The notes beneath the pieces are model-generated. The model was not told the origin of the DNA and ran no database searches. It saw only the letters and a list, made by a program, of their open reading frames with translations. From the NCBI GenBank assembly GCA_938030895.1, contig CALHIV010000012.1:1-46086 (forward strand): DNA of 46,086 bases, read 5' to 3'. The translations under genes and the position numbers were made by a program. Of the stretch, positions 25,711 to 34,459 are shown piece by piece. The stretch comes from an uncultured Nitrososphaerales archaeon (GTDB lineage: Archaea > Thermoproteota > Nitrososphaeria > Nitrososphaerales > Nitrosocaldaceae). Within the stretch, counting starts at the first letter, position 1, and each line of letters starts with the position of its first letter.

Positions 25711-27201
25711 CTAAGCAGCAGATGATGGTATAGAGGCCTTTGTCTGTTGCTTATTATTGGAAGCATCATCTATCTTTGCTATCCTCTTTGCTAACCTCAT
25801 CTTCTCCTCTATGTTCATGTACCTCGCTATGAGTATCCTCTGTGCTTGAGGGGAACCTGCACCGTGGAGTGACTCACTTAGGTAGCCAACAGCATTTCTA
25901 CCCATGGTCATATTCTCTATAAGCCTAGCCATCCTTACCCTATGCTCTGGGTCTACACCCTCTCTAGTTGCAAGATACTTCATAAGTTTTGCACCAATCT
26001 CTGGATGCTTCAGATCCTTCTCCGATGGTAGGGTAGCAACTATACCTCCTGTAAGATCTTGAGCAAGTCTAGCGATCTCGAACGTGAACTTTGTTAGGTG
26101 GTGCTTGCATACGTTTGCAAGCATCTCATCGTTCAGATAGTTCCCAGCCTTGGTTGGTCTAGCCTTGTAGGATGAGGCTATCCCTGTACCGTAGACTATC
26201 TCATTGAGGAATGCCATCTCGACCAACTTCTCCCTTATATGGGATGCATCTAGCACACCGTTGTAATCTGCCATTGCTGCAGCAGCGCCTATGAGTACAT
26301 CCCCAACCCCTGCCTTACAGACGTAACTTCTCCTATGATAGGTTGTGAACCTCTCAACTAGTGCTGGTACGAACTCCGTCTCACCGCACATGAATACATA
26401 CTTCCATGGCACAAATACATCATCTATTATTATCATCGCCTCCTGCCCAGCATACATTGAGTTACCAACATCTATCTCACCATCCATACTTCTTGTATCA
26501 CATGACTGTCTACCATATACGAATGTTAAGCCAGGATCATCTACAGGTATTGCACACGATACAGCATACTCCTTCTCCTCAGGTTTTAGCCTCATAGTTG
26601 GCATGACAACTATCCAATGAGAGTTTATGCATCCTGTCTGGTGCATCTTTGCTCCCCTGATCGTTATACCCTCGCTATCCTGCCTCACTATATGCACGAA
26701 TACATCTGGATCATCCTGCTCTGATGGACTCCTACTCCTATCCCCTTTAGGATCTGTCATAGCTCCACCTATAACATAGTTCTCCTCCTGCACATATCTT
26801 ATAAAGTCGGTGAGGCGTTTATGGTACTCTGTACCATACTTCTCATCTATCTCATACGTAACAGAGTATAGAGCGTTCACGGCATCCATACCAACACAGC
26901 GCTGGAAGCATGTGCCAGTCAACTGCCCAAGCCTCCTCTGCATCTCATTCTGCTTTACAAGATCATCTGCACTCATTGCTATATGGAGGAACCTATTAAC
27001 CCTCTTACCTATGAGAGGCGAGTATGCTGTCGCAAGCTCTGGCTCTCTAACTGCAAGGTCGTATGTCTCTGCAACAGCGTTGATCGATGGTCTTATGATT
27101 GGATGATCTACAGGATTCTCTACAGGCTCACCGAATAGGTATACCTTTATCTTACGCCTCCTTAGGCTCTCTATGTACTCCTGTCCATTCCTTATAGGCA
27201 T
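25711..27201 (-). CDS. 4-hydroxybutyryl-CoA dehydratase (3HP/4HB cycle)
   Basis: Converts 4-hydroxybutyryl-CoA to crotonyl-CoA, the key radical step of the thaumarchaeal carbon-fixation cycle, using FAD and a 4Fe-4S cluster. Numbering from an upstream ATG at 27210, the cluster ligands are C101 and C105 in TGTCFQRCVGMDA and H292 and C298 in YHRRSYVCKAG. This matches the CxxxC plus His/Cys arrangement of the clostridial enzyme. The core KGDRSRSPSEQDDPDVFVHI is well conserved. The ATG at 27201 (MPIRNGQEYIESL) aligns with the paralogue's start and fits a TATA box about 25 bases upstream, so I choose it, giving 496 residues. The C-terminal tail is Gln/Ser/Ala-rich. Confidence 0.93.
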   Translation of the reverse strand: MPIRNGQEYIESLRRRKIKVYLFGEPVENPVDHPIIRPSINAVAETYDLAVREPELATAYSPLIGKRVNRFLHIAMSADDLVKQNEMQRRLGQLTGTCFQRCVGMDAVNALYSVTYEIDEKYGTEYHKRLTDFIRYVQEENYVIGGAMTDPKGDRSRSPSEQDDPDVFVHIVRQDSEGITIRGAKMHQTGCINSHWIVVMPTMRLKPEEKEYAVSCAIPVDDPGLTFVYGRQSCDTRSMDGEIDVGNSMYAGQEAMIIIDDVFVPWKYVFMCGETEFVPALVERFTTYHRRSYVCKAGVGDVLIGAAAAMADYNGVLDASHIREKLVEMAFLNEIVYGTGIASSYKARPTKAGNYLNDEMLANVCKHHLTKFTFEIARLAQDLTGGIVATLPSEKDLKHPEIGAKLMKYLATREGVDPEHRVRMARLIENMTMGRNAVGYLSESLHGAGSPQAQRILIARYMNIEEKMRLAKRIAKIDDASNNKQQTKASIPSSAA

Positions 27202-27223
27202 GCTCTTCATTACCCCTTACACT

Positions 27224-27233
27224 ATTTAAAAAT
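27224..27233 (-). promoter_or_regulatory. TATA box for 4-hydroxybutyryl-CoA dehydratase
   Basis: On the minus strand the sequence tttttaaata is centred about 27 bases upstream of the ATG at 27201, the standard distance to a transcription start. This implies a leaderless message beginning at that ATG and argues against the ATG at 27210. Confidence 0.5.
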
Positions 27234-27288
27234 TATGCATCCTCTTTCCTCTATATAGAAAGTTATATAATATAATATGGGCTGGATG

Positions 27289-27861
27289 TTACTCATCACT
27301 CCTCTCTACCAAACTATTCATATCTAATACCCTCTTCCCTCTAGCATTTGGGACTATCCTCATCCTCCCCTTGAAATCGATCCTCAACTCCTTCCCTTCA
27401 AATACCCTATCAAGGAATACTGCTAGGGCAGCAACCTCAGAGTGTGGTTGGTTACCTATCGCTATATTGTAATCGCTAACCTCATACACTATACGAGGTA
27501 CCTTCTCTGCACCAACTACAACCATCAGATCCTTGCCCTCATCCTTGCACCTATCCCTTACCTCTTGAATTATATCATCTATATGGAGTCCGTACATGGT
27601 TAGATGAACAACTATATTGCCACTCTTCCTCCATTCATTGATAGTATTAAGCCATATAGCCTGCTGGCTCCCTATACACTCGACCTCAAAGGAACCTCCC
27701 CAACGCTCATTGACAGCCCTTATACCTTCAACTATGCTAGAGTCATCACTTGCTAGGAGCATCTTGCTTGCACCGAATGCCCTTGCTACCAATGCTACAT
27801 GCATAGTAACCCTATAATCCCTGACGTATCTATGTCCTATCCTAAGTACTACTACTCTCAT
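27289..27861 (-). CDS. tRNA (cytidine(56)-2'-O)-methyltransferase, aTrm56
   Basis: This SPOUT-fold enzyme methylates the ribose of C56 in the T-loop of archaeal tRNAs. The start VVVLRIGHRYVRDYRVTMHV is diagnostic of the family. The knot region contains VVVGAEKVPRIVYEVSDYN and IAIGNQPHSEVAALAVFLD. At 190 residues it is full length. Its first 20 bases overlap the end of hflX on the same strand, so the two are translationally coupled. Confidence 0.93.
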   Translation of the reverse strand: MRVVVLRIGHRYVRDYRVTMHVALVARAFGASKMLLASDDSSIVEGIRAVNERWGGSFEVECIGSQQAIWLNTINEWRKSGNIVVHLTMYGLHIDDIIQEVRDRCKDEGKDLMVVVGAEKVPRIVYEVSDYNIAIGNQPHSEVAALAVFLDRVFEGKELRIDFKGRMRIVPNARGKRVLDMNSLVERSDE

Positions 27862-29071
27862 CTGGATCCAACCCTAACATCCTCATAAGCTCATCCTTAT
27901 TACTTGTATCTATACCCTCATCGATATCCTCATCCCCTTCATCCTCTGCGCCATCACCTACCTTGTAGCCCTTCTCTGCAAACCTCCTTATCATATCAAG
28001 GAGCATCTCTATGTTCTTGCCAGTCTTAGCTGATATAGCGACACACCTACTCCACTTATCTGTAGCATCTCTATCAATAACATCTATCCCAATGGACCTG
28101 GCCTTCATATACACCTCGCCCTCATCATTGCCTACTAGATCTATCTTGTTTAAAGCATAGATTATCTTATCCTCTTGTACCTGGAGTTCGTTGAGTATCT
28201 TCATACTGCTCTCGTACTTCTTCCTCATATTCTCTATGGGTTCACTGGCATCTATAACAAGTACTACAAGGTCAGAGAATGTAAGTTCCTCAAGGGTTGA
28301 TCTGAACGCTTCAATCATATATGCTGGTAACTTGCTTATGAACCCTACAGTATCTGAGAGCAGGTACTTGCTACCATCTATACTTATTGCCCTAGTATAG
28401 GTTAATAGAGTTGTGAACATACCTTGCCCAGTCTCATGCTCTTCCCTAGTCAGTGTATTGAAGAGCGTCGTCTTCCCTGCAGATGTATACCCAGCAAGGG
28501 AGATGGTTGGTAGCCCTTCCTTACTCCTCTGCCTCCTATATAATGCTCGCCTCTTCACAACCGCATCAAGCCTCCTCTTGAGTGTTGATATCCTCCTCTT
28601 CACATCCCTATAGTAATCATCTACCTCATACCTTCCAAGTCCGTAGAACCCTGGCTGCTCACCCCTCTTTGCCAACCTAACCTTCTCCCTTGCTCTAGCC
28701 ATCTCATACCTTAACTGTGCAAGTTTAACCTGTATCCTTGACTCTGCAGTGCTTGCTCTCCTCTCGAATATGTTTAGGATGAGCTTCTCCCTATCTATTA
28801 TCTCAACCTTCAGTACACTTGCGAGGTTGTACTCCTGTGTAGGCTTAAGGACCTCATCGAATATAACTACATCTGGCATTAGAGAGTCTACAAGGGCTCT
28901 AACCTCCATGAGTTTGCCAGAACCTATACCGTACTTTGACTTTGTTAGGTACCTTTGTGTTACAACATTTATAACCTTGTAGCCTGCTGCCTCTGCTAGG
29001 GCTAGAGCCTCATTAATAGAGTCTTCATATGGATAAGTTATTAGCAATGCCTTGTTCATATCACCATTCAC
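27842..29071 (-). CDS. hflX: HflX-type ribosome-associated GTPase
   Basis: HflX binds the large ribosomal subunit and can rescue or split stalled ribosomes. The N-terminal HflX domain includes YGIGSGKLMEVRAL and FDEVLKPTQEYNLA, followed by a basic helical linker (ARAREKVRLAKRGEQPGFYG). The GTPase domain has the P-loop GYTSAGKT at 194-201, DTVG at 240-243 and NKID at 308-311. At 409 residues it has a short acidic Asp/Glu-rich tail. There are two in-frame ATGs close together (29071 and 29059), with GGTGAT immediately before the second. It overlaps the aTrm56 gene downstream. Confidence 0.94.
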   Translation of the reverse strand: MNGDMNKALLITYPYEDSINEALALAEAAGYKVINVVTQRYLTKSKYGIGSGKLMEVRALVDSLMPDVVIFDEVLKPTQEYNLASVLKVEIIDREKLILNIFERRASTAESRIQVKLAQLRYEMARAREKVRLAKRGEQPGFYGLGRYEVDDYYRDVKRRISTLKRRLDAVVKRRALYRRQRSKEGLPTISLAGYTSAGKTTLFNTLTREEHETGQGMFTTLLTYTRAISIDGSKYLLSDTVGFISKLPAYMIEAFRSTLEELTFSDLVVLVIDASEPIENMRKKYESSMKILNELQVQEDKIIYALNKIDLVGNDEGEVYMKARSIGIDVIDRDATDKWSRCVAISAKTGKNIEMLLDMIRRFAEKGYKVGDGAEDEGDEDIDEGIDTSNKDELMRMLGLDPDESSST

Positions 29072-29136
29072 TCACTCACTTATCCATCCATCTATCCATC
29101 CATTCATGTATACATACATAAATCAATCAACCAACG
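29065..29136. repeat. Tetranucleotide-rich spacer (CATC / CATT / ATAC / AATC)n
   Basis: Runs of four-base units (ctcactcactt, tccatccatctatccatcc, atacatacata, aatcaatcaa) occupy the spacer between the hflX start and the AbrB-PhoU gene stop. No gene is visible there. Confidence 0.75.
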
Positions 29137-29190
29137 AATCTATCCCTACATCTACCTATCATGCTCTCTTTATAATATAAATTGATACTG

Positions 29191-30246
29191 CTAGGGTCTG
29201 CCTCTAAGTATCTGCTCTATCGTCATGTTAAGTACCAACTCTCCTATATCGCTCACATACTCTGCTATCCTCTTCACATTCTCAAGTATGAACCTAACCT
29301 TGTATGACGTTCTATCACTGCTATACCTAAACCCATCCATCAGGACCTTCTCACTCTCTATTATGCTCTTGGCCTTTGTTATAGCACCCTTTGCCTCATA
29401 GGCATCCATCTTGAAGAGTGCTAGAGATGTCTCATCCAGCACATTGATTATCTCATTGCTTACATCGATTATTCTGTTCATGATATCATCATCAACCCTC
29501 TCACTATTCTCAAGCGCTTGCTGTGCTATACCTGTAGCATGGTCAGCGATCCTCTCAACGCTCTTAACTATTAGCCTGTAATCTAGGCAATGAGCAAGCT
29601 TGGATAAGCCCATATCTGCTAGAAGGTACTCATTCTCAACTGCTATATTCAACTGCCTAACTATATAGAAGCTGAATCTATCAACCTCATCATCCCCTGC
29701 TATAACCTCTCTAGCGAGTTCAGCATTCGATTCTTTAACTGCAAGCAACGATTCTTTGAGCATAGACTTTGTCAGTAGGAGCATCCTCTTGAATGCATTA
29801 TCTATGCTGAGTTCCATGACATTGAGGAGTACCTGTATGGTTATGTTATCCATAGAGTCTGCTGTAACCTCAGCCCCCATTAGCAATCTCCTTGCAGACT
29901 CCTTCACAACCTTCTTGAGCTCAGGTGTAAGCCTACCCTGTTCAGCCCTTATGTTTATTATACTATAGCCTAGAAGGTAGAGCGAGATGAGATCCCTTAG
30001 AACACTATCTGCACTACTCTTGCTACCAACATGTATAGTAGCATCTCTTTGCTGCTGTTTGAGCATGTGTTTAGGCATTATCTGGATGGATGATATACCA
30101 TGCCTCACTATCATGACCTCATCCTTGGGCTTCAAGCCAAGTTCTTCGACCCACCGCTTTGGTATAGATACTATATAAGATGATTTGCCGGTTATCTGTA
30201 CCCTCCTAGTCTCCCCCTCTCTCATCCTAGCATAACTTACATGCAC
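29191..30246 (-). CDS. AbrB-PhoU phosphate uptake regulator
   Basis: Likely a transcriptional or signalling regulator of phosphate transport. Residues 10-60 form a SpoVT/AbrB DNA-binding domain (RRVQITGKSSYIVSIPKRWV, then KPKDEVMIV). Residues 110-340 form a two-repeat PhoU helical bundle with VDRFSFYIVRQLN and the metal-binding-type SVERIADHATGIAQ. At 351 residues the architecture matches archaeal PhoU-like proteins. Two ATGs are possible, MHVSYARM at 30246 and MREGETRR at 30225. No phosphate transporter gene is in the window. Confidence 0.9.
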   Translation of the reverse strand: MHVSYARMREGETRRVQITGKSSYIVSIPKRWVEELGLKPKDEVMIVRHGISSIQIMPKHMLKQQQRDATIHVGSKSSADSVLRDLISLYLLGYSIINIRAEQGRLTPELKKVVKESARRLLMGAEVTADSMDNITIQVLLNVMELSIDNAFKRMLLLTKSMLKESLLAVKESNAELAREVIAGDDEVDRFSFYIVRQLNIAVENEYLLADMGLSKLAHCLDYRLIVKSVERIADHATGIAQQALENSERVDDDIMNRIIDVSNEIINVLDETSLALFKMDAYEAKGAITKAKSIIESEKVLMDGFRYSSDRTSYKVRFILENVKRIAEYVSDIGELVLNMTIEQILRGRP

Positions 30247-30332
30247 TTAACTATATAGTTTTGGTTAATAGCTGGGCTATGATATATAGAGTATAGAGTA
30301 AGTATTTTATTATCCGTAATCATTGTCATAGT

Positions 30333-30803
30333 ATGCTAGATCCTAGGAGGAGGCTTGCATACACTATAGATCTGCTATTTGATAAGGGCTCATCTATAGC
30401 CTTGCCACTGGATAGGTTAGAGTTCACATTCTCAAAGCGTACGGGTAAGGTTAAGCATGTTATGCTTAATGCTGTGTTGCTATACACATTCAGGAGCGAT
30501 GGAGGATTAGCATTGACCGTTGATGGCGCGAGGATCCTTGCCAAGAGCGACTCATTCAAGGAGCACTGTATTGCAGTGAGTAATGATGTGGCAAGGTATG
30601 TTGCTGAAGGAAGGTCTGTATTCTGTAAACATGTAGTATGGCATGGAAGTAGGATAGATGTGGGTAGCGAGGTTGCTGTACTCAACGAAGATGGAGATAT
30701 AATAGCTGTAGGTAGAGCAGTGGTTCCATCAAGTCTGCTCAAGCATCTTAAGCATGGTGTTGCAGTAAAGGTTAGAGAGGGTACTGTTAGTAGGAAGAGG
30801 TAA
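30333..30803 (+). CDS. PUA-domain RNA-binding protein
   Basis: A 156-residue protein with an N-terminal pre-PUA-like region (RLAYTIDLLFDKGSSIALPL) and a C-terminal PUA domain. The PUA domain spans about residues 75-150: SVFCKHVVWHGSRIDVGSEV, then VLNEDGDIIAVGRAVVPSS. PUA domains bind structured RNA in tRNA- and rRNA-modifying enzymes. No catalytic domain is present, so this is probably an RNA-binding accessory factor. NAC lies about 100 bases downstream on the same strand, suggesting a link to translation. Confidence 0.87.
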   Translation: MLDPRRRLAYTIDLLFDKGSSIALPLDRLEFTFSKRTGKVKHVMLNAVLLYTFRSDGGLALTVDGARILAKSDSFKEHCIAVSNDVARYVAEGRSVFCKHVVWHGSRIDVGSEVAVLNEDGDIIAVGRAVVPSSLLKHLKHGVAVKVREGTVSRKR

Positions 30804-30900
30804 TAACAATCATCATATCATTGCATCTATACGTACCTTTCCCTCATATAATCCTCGACCTTCTATTAAATTTAATAACAAGGTTACTGCATTCTATATC

Positions 30901-31239
30901 ATGTTCAAGGGCAATAGACAGATGAGGCGTATGCTTGATAGGATGGGTCTGAATATGAATGAGTTGAGTAATGTACAGGAGGTTATAATAAGGACAGCGG
31001 ATAAGGAGATAATAATAAGGGAGCCAGTGGTTGCAGAGTTGAAGGCACAGGACTCGACCATATATCAGGTTATAGCAGGAGATGTGGAAGAGAGGGCAGT
31101 CGAGAGGAAGAGCTTCAGCGATGAGGATATAATGCTTGTTATGCAACAGGCAGGAGTATCTAGAGAGGTAGCGGTCAAGGCGCTCGAGGATGCTGATGGT
31201 GATCTAGCAAAGGCTATACTGAGCCTAACATCGAAGTAG
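30901..31239 (+). CDS. nac: Nascent polypeptide-associated complex protein (archaeal NAC)
   Basis: Binds ribosomes near the exit tunnel and contacts nascent chains. Residues 1-65 form the NAC domain (RRMLDRMGLNMNELSNVQEV, then DSTIYQVIAGDVEER). Residues 73-112 form the C-terminal UBA domain (EDIMLVMQQAGVSREVAVKA, then DGDLAKAILSLTSK). At 112 residues it is full length for archaea, where the protein acts as a homodimer. An attaaatttaata stretch about 30 bases upstream may be its TATA box. Confidence 0.95.
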   Translation: MFKGNRQMRRMLDRMGLNMNELSNVQEVIIRTADKEIIIREPVVAELKAQDSTIYQVIAGDVEERAVERKSFSDEDIMLVMQQAGVSREVAVKALEDADGDLAKAILSLTSK

Positions 31240-31337
31240 TATTGAATTATAAAAGCAGGCAGTACAGTATCTTGTAGACATTAGCATAGGCAGAGCAAAG
31301 CAATGATTTAATAGAGCAGTACAGCAACCAATCTGGG

Positions 31338-31703
31338 TTGCAGGAGCAAGGTCAAGAGGCTAGACATGAGCCAAGGCATGAATCAAATATAGTAGAAGAT
31401 ATACTGAGCAGACTCTCTTCTCTAGAGGGTGAGATGGATAGGTTAGCAGCATCGATAGAGGATGATAAGAAGAGGCTTGTTGCGCTAGTGGATAAGGAGA
31501 TAGAGTCGCTAAGGGAGAAGGTGATCTCGCTAGCAAATAGAGAGGCTGAGAGAGTGATAAGCAATGCTAGAGCAGAAGCAGAGGCAGAGTCTTCAAGGAT
31601 AGTGCAGGAGGGCGAGCATGTATCCAATGCAATAAGGGAGAGGATATCAAAGAGCTCTAGCAAGGCTGTGGAGATGGTCATAGATAGGATACTCTCACTC
31701 TAG
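31338..31703 (+). CDS. Coiled-coil protein, AhaH / V-type ATPase subunit G-like
   Basis: A 121-residue, almost wholly helical protein with heptad character from about residue 17 to 90 (ILSRLSSLEGEMDRLAASIE, then ANREAERVISNARAEAEAES). The pattern resembles the peripheral-stalk subunit H of archaeal A-type ATP synthase, which pairs with subunit E. No other ATPase subunit is adjacent, so the assignment rests on composition alone; another coiled-coil protein is possible. The start is a TTG at 31338, and no ATG or GTG gives the full N-terminus. Confidence 0.6.
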   Translation: MQEQGQEARHEPRHESNIVEDILSRLSSLEGEMDRLAASIEDDKKRLVALVDKEIESLREKVISLANREAERVISNARAEAEAESSRIVQEGEHVSNAIRERISKSSSKAVEMVIDRILSL

Positions 31704-31781
31704 GCGATGAGCAAGGTTTAATAAACTAGCAAGGGTAGATACGGTGATGGAGGGTGATGGAGCCCCCCTAGAGCTCCAAGG

Positions 31782-32423
31782 GTGGTTGTAGCAACACTGA
31801 ATGGTAGAGCATACTATAAGATAGTAAGCATCCTCAAGTCTATAGGCCTTAGATTCACATCTATACTGCCAGAGGAGCATATGCTCTTTGAGCATGCACT
31901 GATAATAACCAGTAAGGATGAGTACCAATATATCAGATTGGGTAGGGAGAGCGCTAATGGTAAGATCATCTTGGATGAGGAGTTGGATGGTGATAAGGCA
32001 ATAGTTAAGGCTAGGCTACTTAGGATGTTAAAGGATGCATACCATGATGATGTACTTATAATAGGCATAGATCCTGGGAGGAGGATAGGCCTGACAGCAT
32101 TGTATATGCGTACAGAACTTGAGAGCAGAGTACTCTTATCCGTTGTTGATGTGGTAGATGCAGTATGTGCACTTGTGCATGGTGTATCTGCAAGTAGGAG
32201 CATAGTCAGGATAGGCTATGGTGAGCCTAGGATAGCAATGGGCATCGCATCTATGCTGTACGATAGGCTGGTTAATAGCATAGAGATAGAACTTGTGGAT
32301 GAGCATGGTACTACATCATCCAATGGGAGCCCCAATAAGAGGGGTTCAAGGGATAAGGCATCTGCAAAGGTAATAGCGATGAGGAGAGGTAAGCAGTTCA
32401 AGCCATACAACGTAGTGGTATAG
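31782..32423 (+). CDS. RuvC/RNase H-fold protein of unknown function
   Basis: I do not recognise a named family. The central part VLIIGIDPGRRIGLTALYM, with D97, has the first strand and the DPG turn of RuvC-like nucleases. Further acidic residues occur in SVVDVVDAV and IEIELVDEHGT, where later catalytic residues of the fold could lie. The N-terminal part (residues 1-90) is a separate small domain. The C-terminus is basic (AKVIAMRRGKQFKPY). It has 213 residues from a GTG at 31782; an upstream TGA at 31755 limits the frame. It sits between the coiled-coil gene and a convergent Clp1-like kinase gene. Confidence 0.7.
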   Translation: MVVATLNGRAYYKIVSILKSIGLRFTSILPEEHMLFEHALIITSKDEYQYIRLGRESANGKIILDEELDGDKAIVKARLLRMLKDAYHDDVLIIGIDPGRRIGLTALYMRTELESRVLLSVVDVVDAVCALVHGVSASRSIVRIGYGEPRIAMGIASMLYDRLVNSIEIELVDEHGTTSSNGSPNKRGSRDKASAKVIAMRRGKQFKPYNVVV

Positions 32424-32490
32424 TTGGTAGAGATACCATCATATCCTAGCAGCATATCTATATGAAGAGGATGATGAGGATTATAGTAGA

Positions 32491-33609
32491 TCAGATGAGA
32501 TCCAGCCTATGTTCCATACTAATATCCCTTGTAAGCCTTATACTACTCAACATCACCGTATCGAACTCACCCTCATAGTTGGTCATCATACTTACAATAC
32601 CACCATCGACCTTATCCAGTATAGCAAAACCCATGACTCTATCCATCATTGCCAATGCTACAAACATCCCATGAAGCATATCAGCAGGTATCATCAGTAT
32701 ATCATCTACAACTATGCTATCATGTATGAGCGTAGCCCTCCTGCATAACATCACGAACCTCTTGCTCTTTGCCCTGAACCTGACCTCTCTACCCCCTGCG
32801 AGGAACCTCTTATACTGCTCTATCCTTCTTGCGATCCTCTCATCTCTGCTCTTCTGTATACTTGATGAGGTATCTACCCTTACCATAGCCCTACCCTTGA
32901 ATATATCCATCTTGCAATCTAAATCACCTAGCATTACTATCATATCTGCATCTACACTCTCTGCCATCCTTGCCTTGTACCTTAAACCCTGTTCGTTAAC
33001 ATAACCATCAGTGTTCACTATAACAATATCTGCATTCAAGTTGATGAGGTGCGTAACCCCCCTTAGGATATGATCTTCTACACCGGCAGGAGTGACCTTG
33101 CCTATGAAGTAGTAATCATCTGCCTTCAGGTCTCTAAGGTCCAGCACCTGCTCCCTTGTGGTGCATGAGCCTATACATGCTGGTGGTGCTATATCCCCTT
33201 GCCCTATATCGCTATCCACTATCCCAACTGTAAGCCCCTCTGCTACTGTTATGTTAGATATGTATGCTGCAAGCGTTGACTTGCCTGTATCCGTTGCCCC
33301 TACAAGCATAACCCTCTTCGGTCTTGAACCCTTTATAGCATCTATAACCTCTTGCCATATACCTGTACCAACTCTACTACTACCTCTCTCTACCATATAG
33401 TCTCCAACCCCTTCTTCTATAACCAATGATACGGTAGCAGGTCCATGAGCCTCTAGGGGTAGTATCTTTCCATGCCTAACATTCACTTCCCTTCCATCAA
33501 CATCCATTCCAAGTATAGTTACACTACCCCTACATCTTGCAGTTGCCCTTCCCTTCAATAGCAGTACACTTCCTGCATCAAGGCTTAGTATCTTGCTAAG
33601 CCTCCCCAT
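32491..33609 (-). CDS. Clp1/Grc3-family polynucleotide 5'-kinase
   Basis: Phosphorylates 5'-hydroxyl ends of RNA or DNA; archaeal members are related to eukaryotic Clp1 and Grc3/Nol9, which act in RNA processing. An N-terminal beta domain (residues 1-75) precedes the P-loop GATDTGKST at 104-112, followed by GIVDSDIGQGDIAPPACIG, the family's Walker B-like region. A lid segment with RRIEQYKRFLAGG and a C-terminal beta domain complete the 372 residues. It starts at the ATG at 33609, divergent from a small zinc-protein gene across an AT-rich spacer of about 200 bases. Confidence 0.9.
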   Translation of the reverse strand: MGRLSKILSLDAGSVLLLKGRATARCRGSVTILGMDVDGREVNVRHGKILPLEAHGPATVSLVIEEGVGDYMVERGSSRVGTGIWQEVIDAIKGSRPKRVMLVGATDTGKSTLAAYISNITVAEGLTVGIVDSDIGQGDIAPPACIGSCTTREQVLDLRDLKADDYYFIGKVTPAGVEDHILRGVTHLINLNADIVIVNTDGYVNEQGLRYKARMAESVDADMIVMLGDLDCKMDIFKGRAMVRVDTSSSIQKSRDERIARRIEQYKRFLAGGREVRFRAKSKRFVMLCRRATLIHDSIVVDDILMIPADMLHGMFVALAMMDRVMGFAILDKVDGGIVSMMTNYEGEFDTVMLSSIRLTRDISMEHRLDLI

Positions 33610-33771
33610 AAAGCTTATAGAGGTAAACTACCCTATATACTCTATCAAGAAAAGGATTAAATAATAATATTTCATACTTGTCCTAATAGGAAACTTTGAT
33701 ATCCAGCATAGGAAGGGTTTATAAGAAAGAGTTGAAATTTTTTATATTTGATAAGAAATCGCTTCAATAAT

Positions 33772-33781
33772 CCTTAAATAC
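33772..33781 (+). promoter_or_regulatory. TATA box for the small zinc protein
   Basis: The sequence ccttaaatac lies 30-39 bases before the ATG at 33811. It predicts a very short leader that still contains the purine run gggggat at about 33801-33807. It shares the core ttaaatac with the boxes at 5904 and 24184. Confidence 0.45.
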
Positions 33782-33810
33782 TTTTGTGAAGAATAGTATA
33801 GGGGGATAAC

Positions 33811-34053
33811 ATGACCTGCAAAGGTATATGTTCAAGATACAAGGCACAGAAACCTGTGGGTGCTGGAAGGTACGCATCTGGGCAGAAGCGATGCCAGATA
33901 TGCGAGATATTCATAAAGTGGGATGGGCTCTGGTGCCCCTGCTGTGGGTACAGGCTTAGGACGAAGCCAAGGAACCTAAAGTACAAGGCAAAGCTGAGGG
34001 ATAAGAAGGTAGCGGTAGCACAGCAGATACCAACCAGATCAAGTAGGCAGTAA
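33811..34053 (+). CDS. Small zinc-ribbon protein
   Basis: An 80-residue basic protein with four or more metal-binding cysteines: MTCKGICSRYKA, RCQICEIF and WCPCCGYRLRT. The last two pairs form a classic zinc ribbon around FIKWDGLW. The C-terminus is Lys/Arg-rich (RNLKYKAKLRDKK). I recognise the general type found in thaumarchaeal genomes but no defined function; nucleic-acid binding is likely. It has its own promoter-like sequence and is divergent from the Clp1-like kinase gene. Confidence 0.83.
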   Translation: MTCKGICSRYKAQKPVGAGRYASGQKRCQICEIFIKWDGLWCPCCGYRLRTKPRNLKYKAKLRDKKVAVAQQIPTRSSRQ

Positions 34054-34108
34054 TAGAAGTTAAGTACAGTAGAAGTAAATAAATAAACCCAACCTGCTAG
34101 TAATATTT

Positions 34109-34459
34109 GTGCAAAATAATAAGGTAGAATATAATATAAGGTTTGATAATAGAGAGTTCACTATATTTATTCTAAAGGCTTCAAACGGTTGCTTTGTATC
34201 GATCTCAGAAGGCATTACTCATAGGCTAGGGGCATTGAGTGTATCAGTCGTAGGTAGTGTAGGTGCTAGTACAGCAAGGGTTATACCAAGCAAGTATGAT
34301 AGCATCTTCTTAGACATGCTATCGCAGAGGATAGCATCTATGCTTAATGGTATATGCATAATATCCATGAGCATAAATGCACCACTGGATGCTGCGGTTA
34401 TGAAGTCCATAATGAATAATATAGTAGCGTATCTGAGTGATAGAAGTAATGCTACGTGA
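34109..34459 (+). CDS. Unknown 116-residue protein, PAC3/PAC4-like pattern
   Basis: I do not recognise this protein with certainty. The order of strands and helices (FDNREFTIFILKASNGCFVS, then HRLGALSVSVVGS, then MLSQRIASMLNGICIISMSI, then AAVMKSIMNNIVAYL) resembles the small proteasome-assembly chaperones PAC3/PAC4. This is only a visual resemblance. The start is a GTG at 34109. Its end overlaps the ubiD-family gene by about 11 bases, so the two are translated together, which may point to a different, ubiD-related role. Confidence 0.65.
   Translation: MQNNKVEYNIRFDNREFTIFILKASNGCFVSISEGITHRLGALSVSVVGSVGASTARVIPSKYDSIFLDMLSQRIASMLNGICIISMSINAPLDAAVMKSIMNNIVAYLSDRSNAT

Noticed and set aside
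33610-33770. AT-rich spacer examined for a tRNA or small RNA
   Set aside because: No cloverleaf or conserved box sequences were visible; it is explained as a divergent promoter region.
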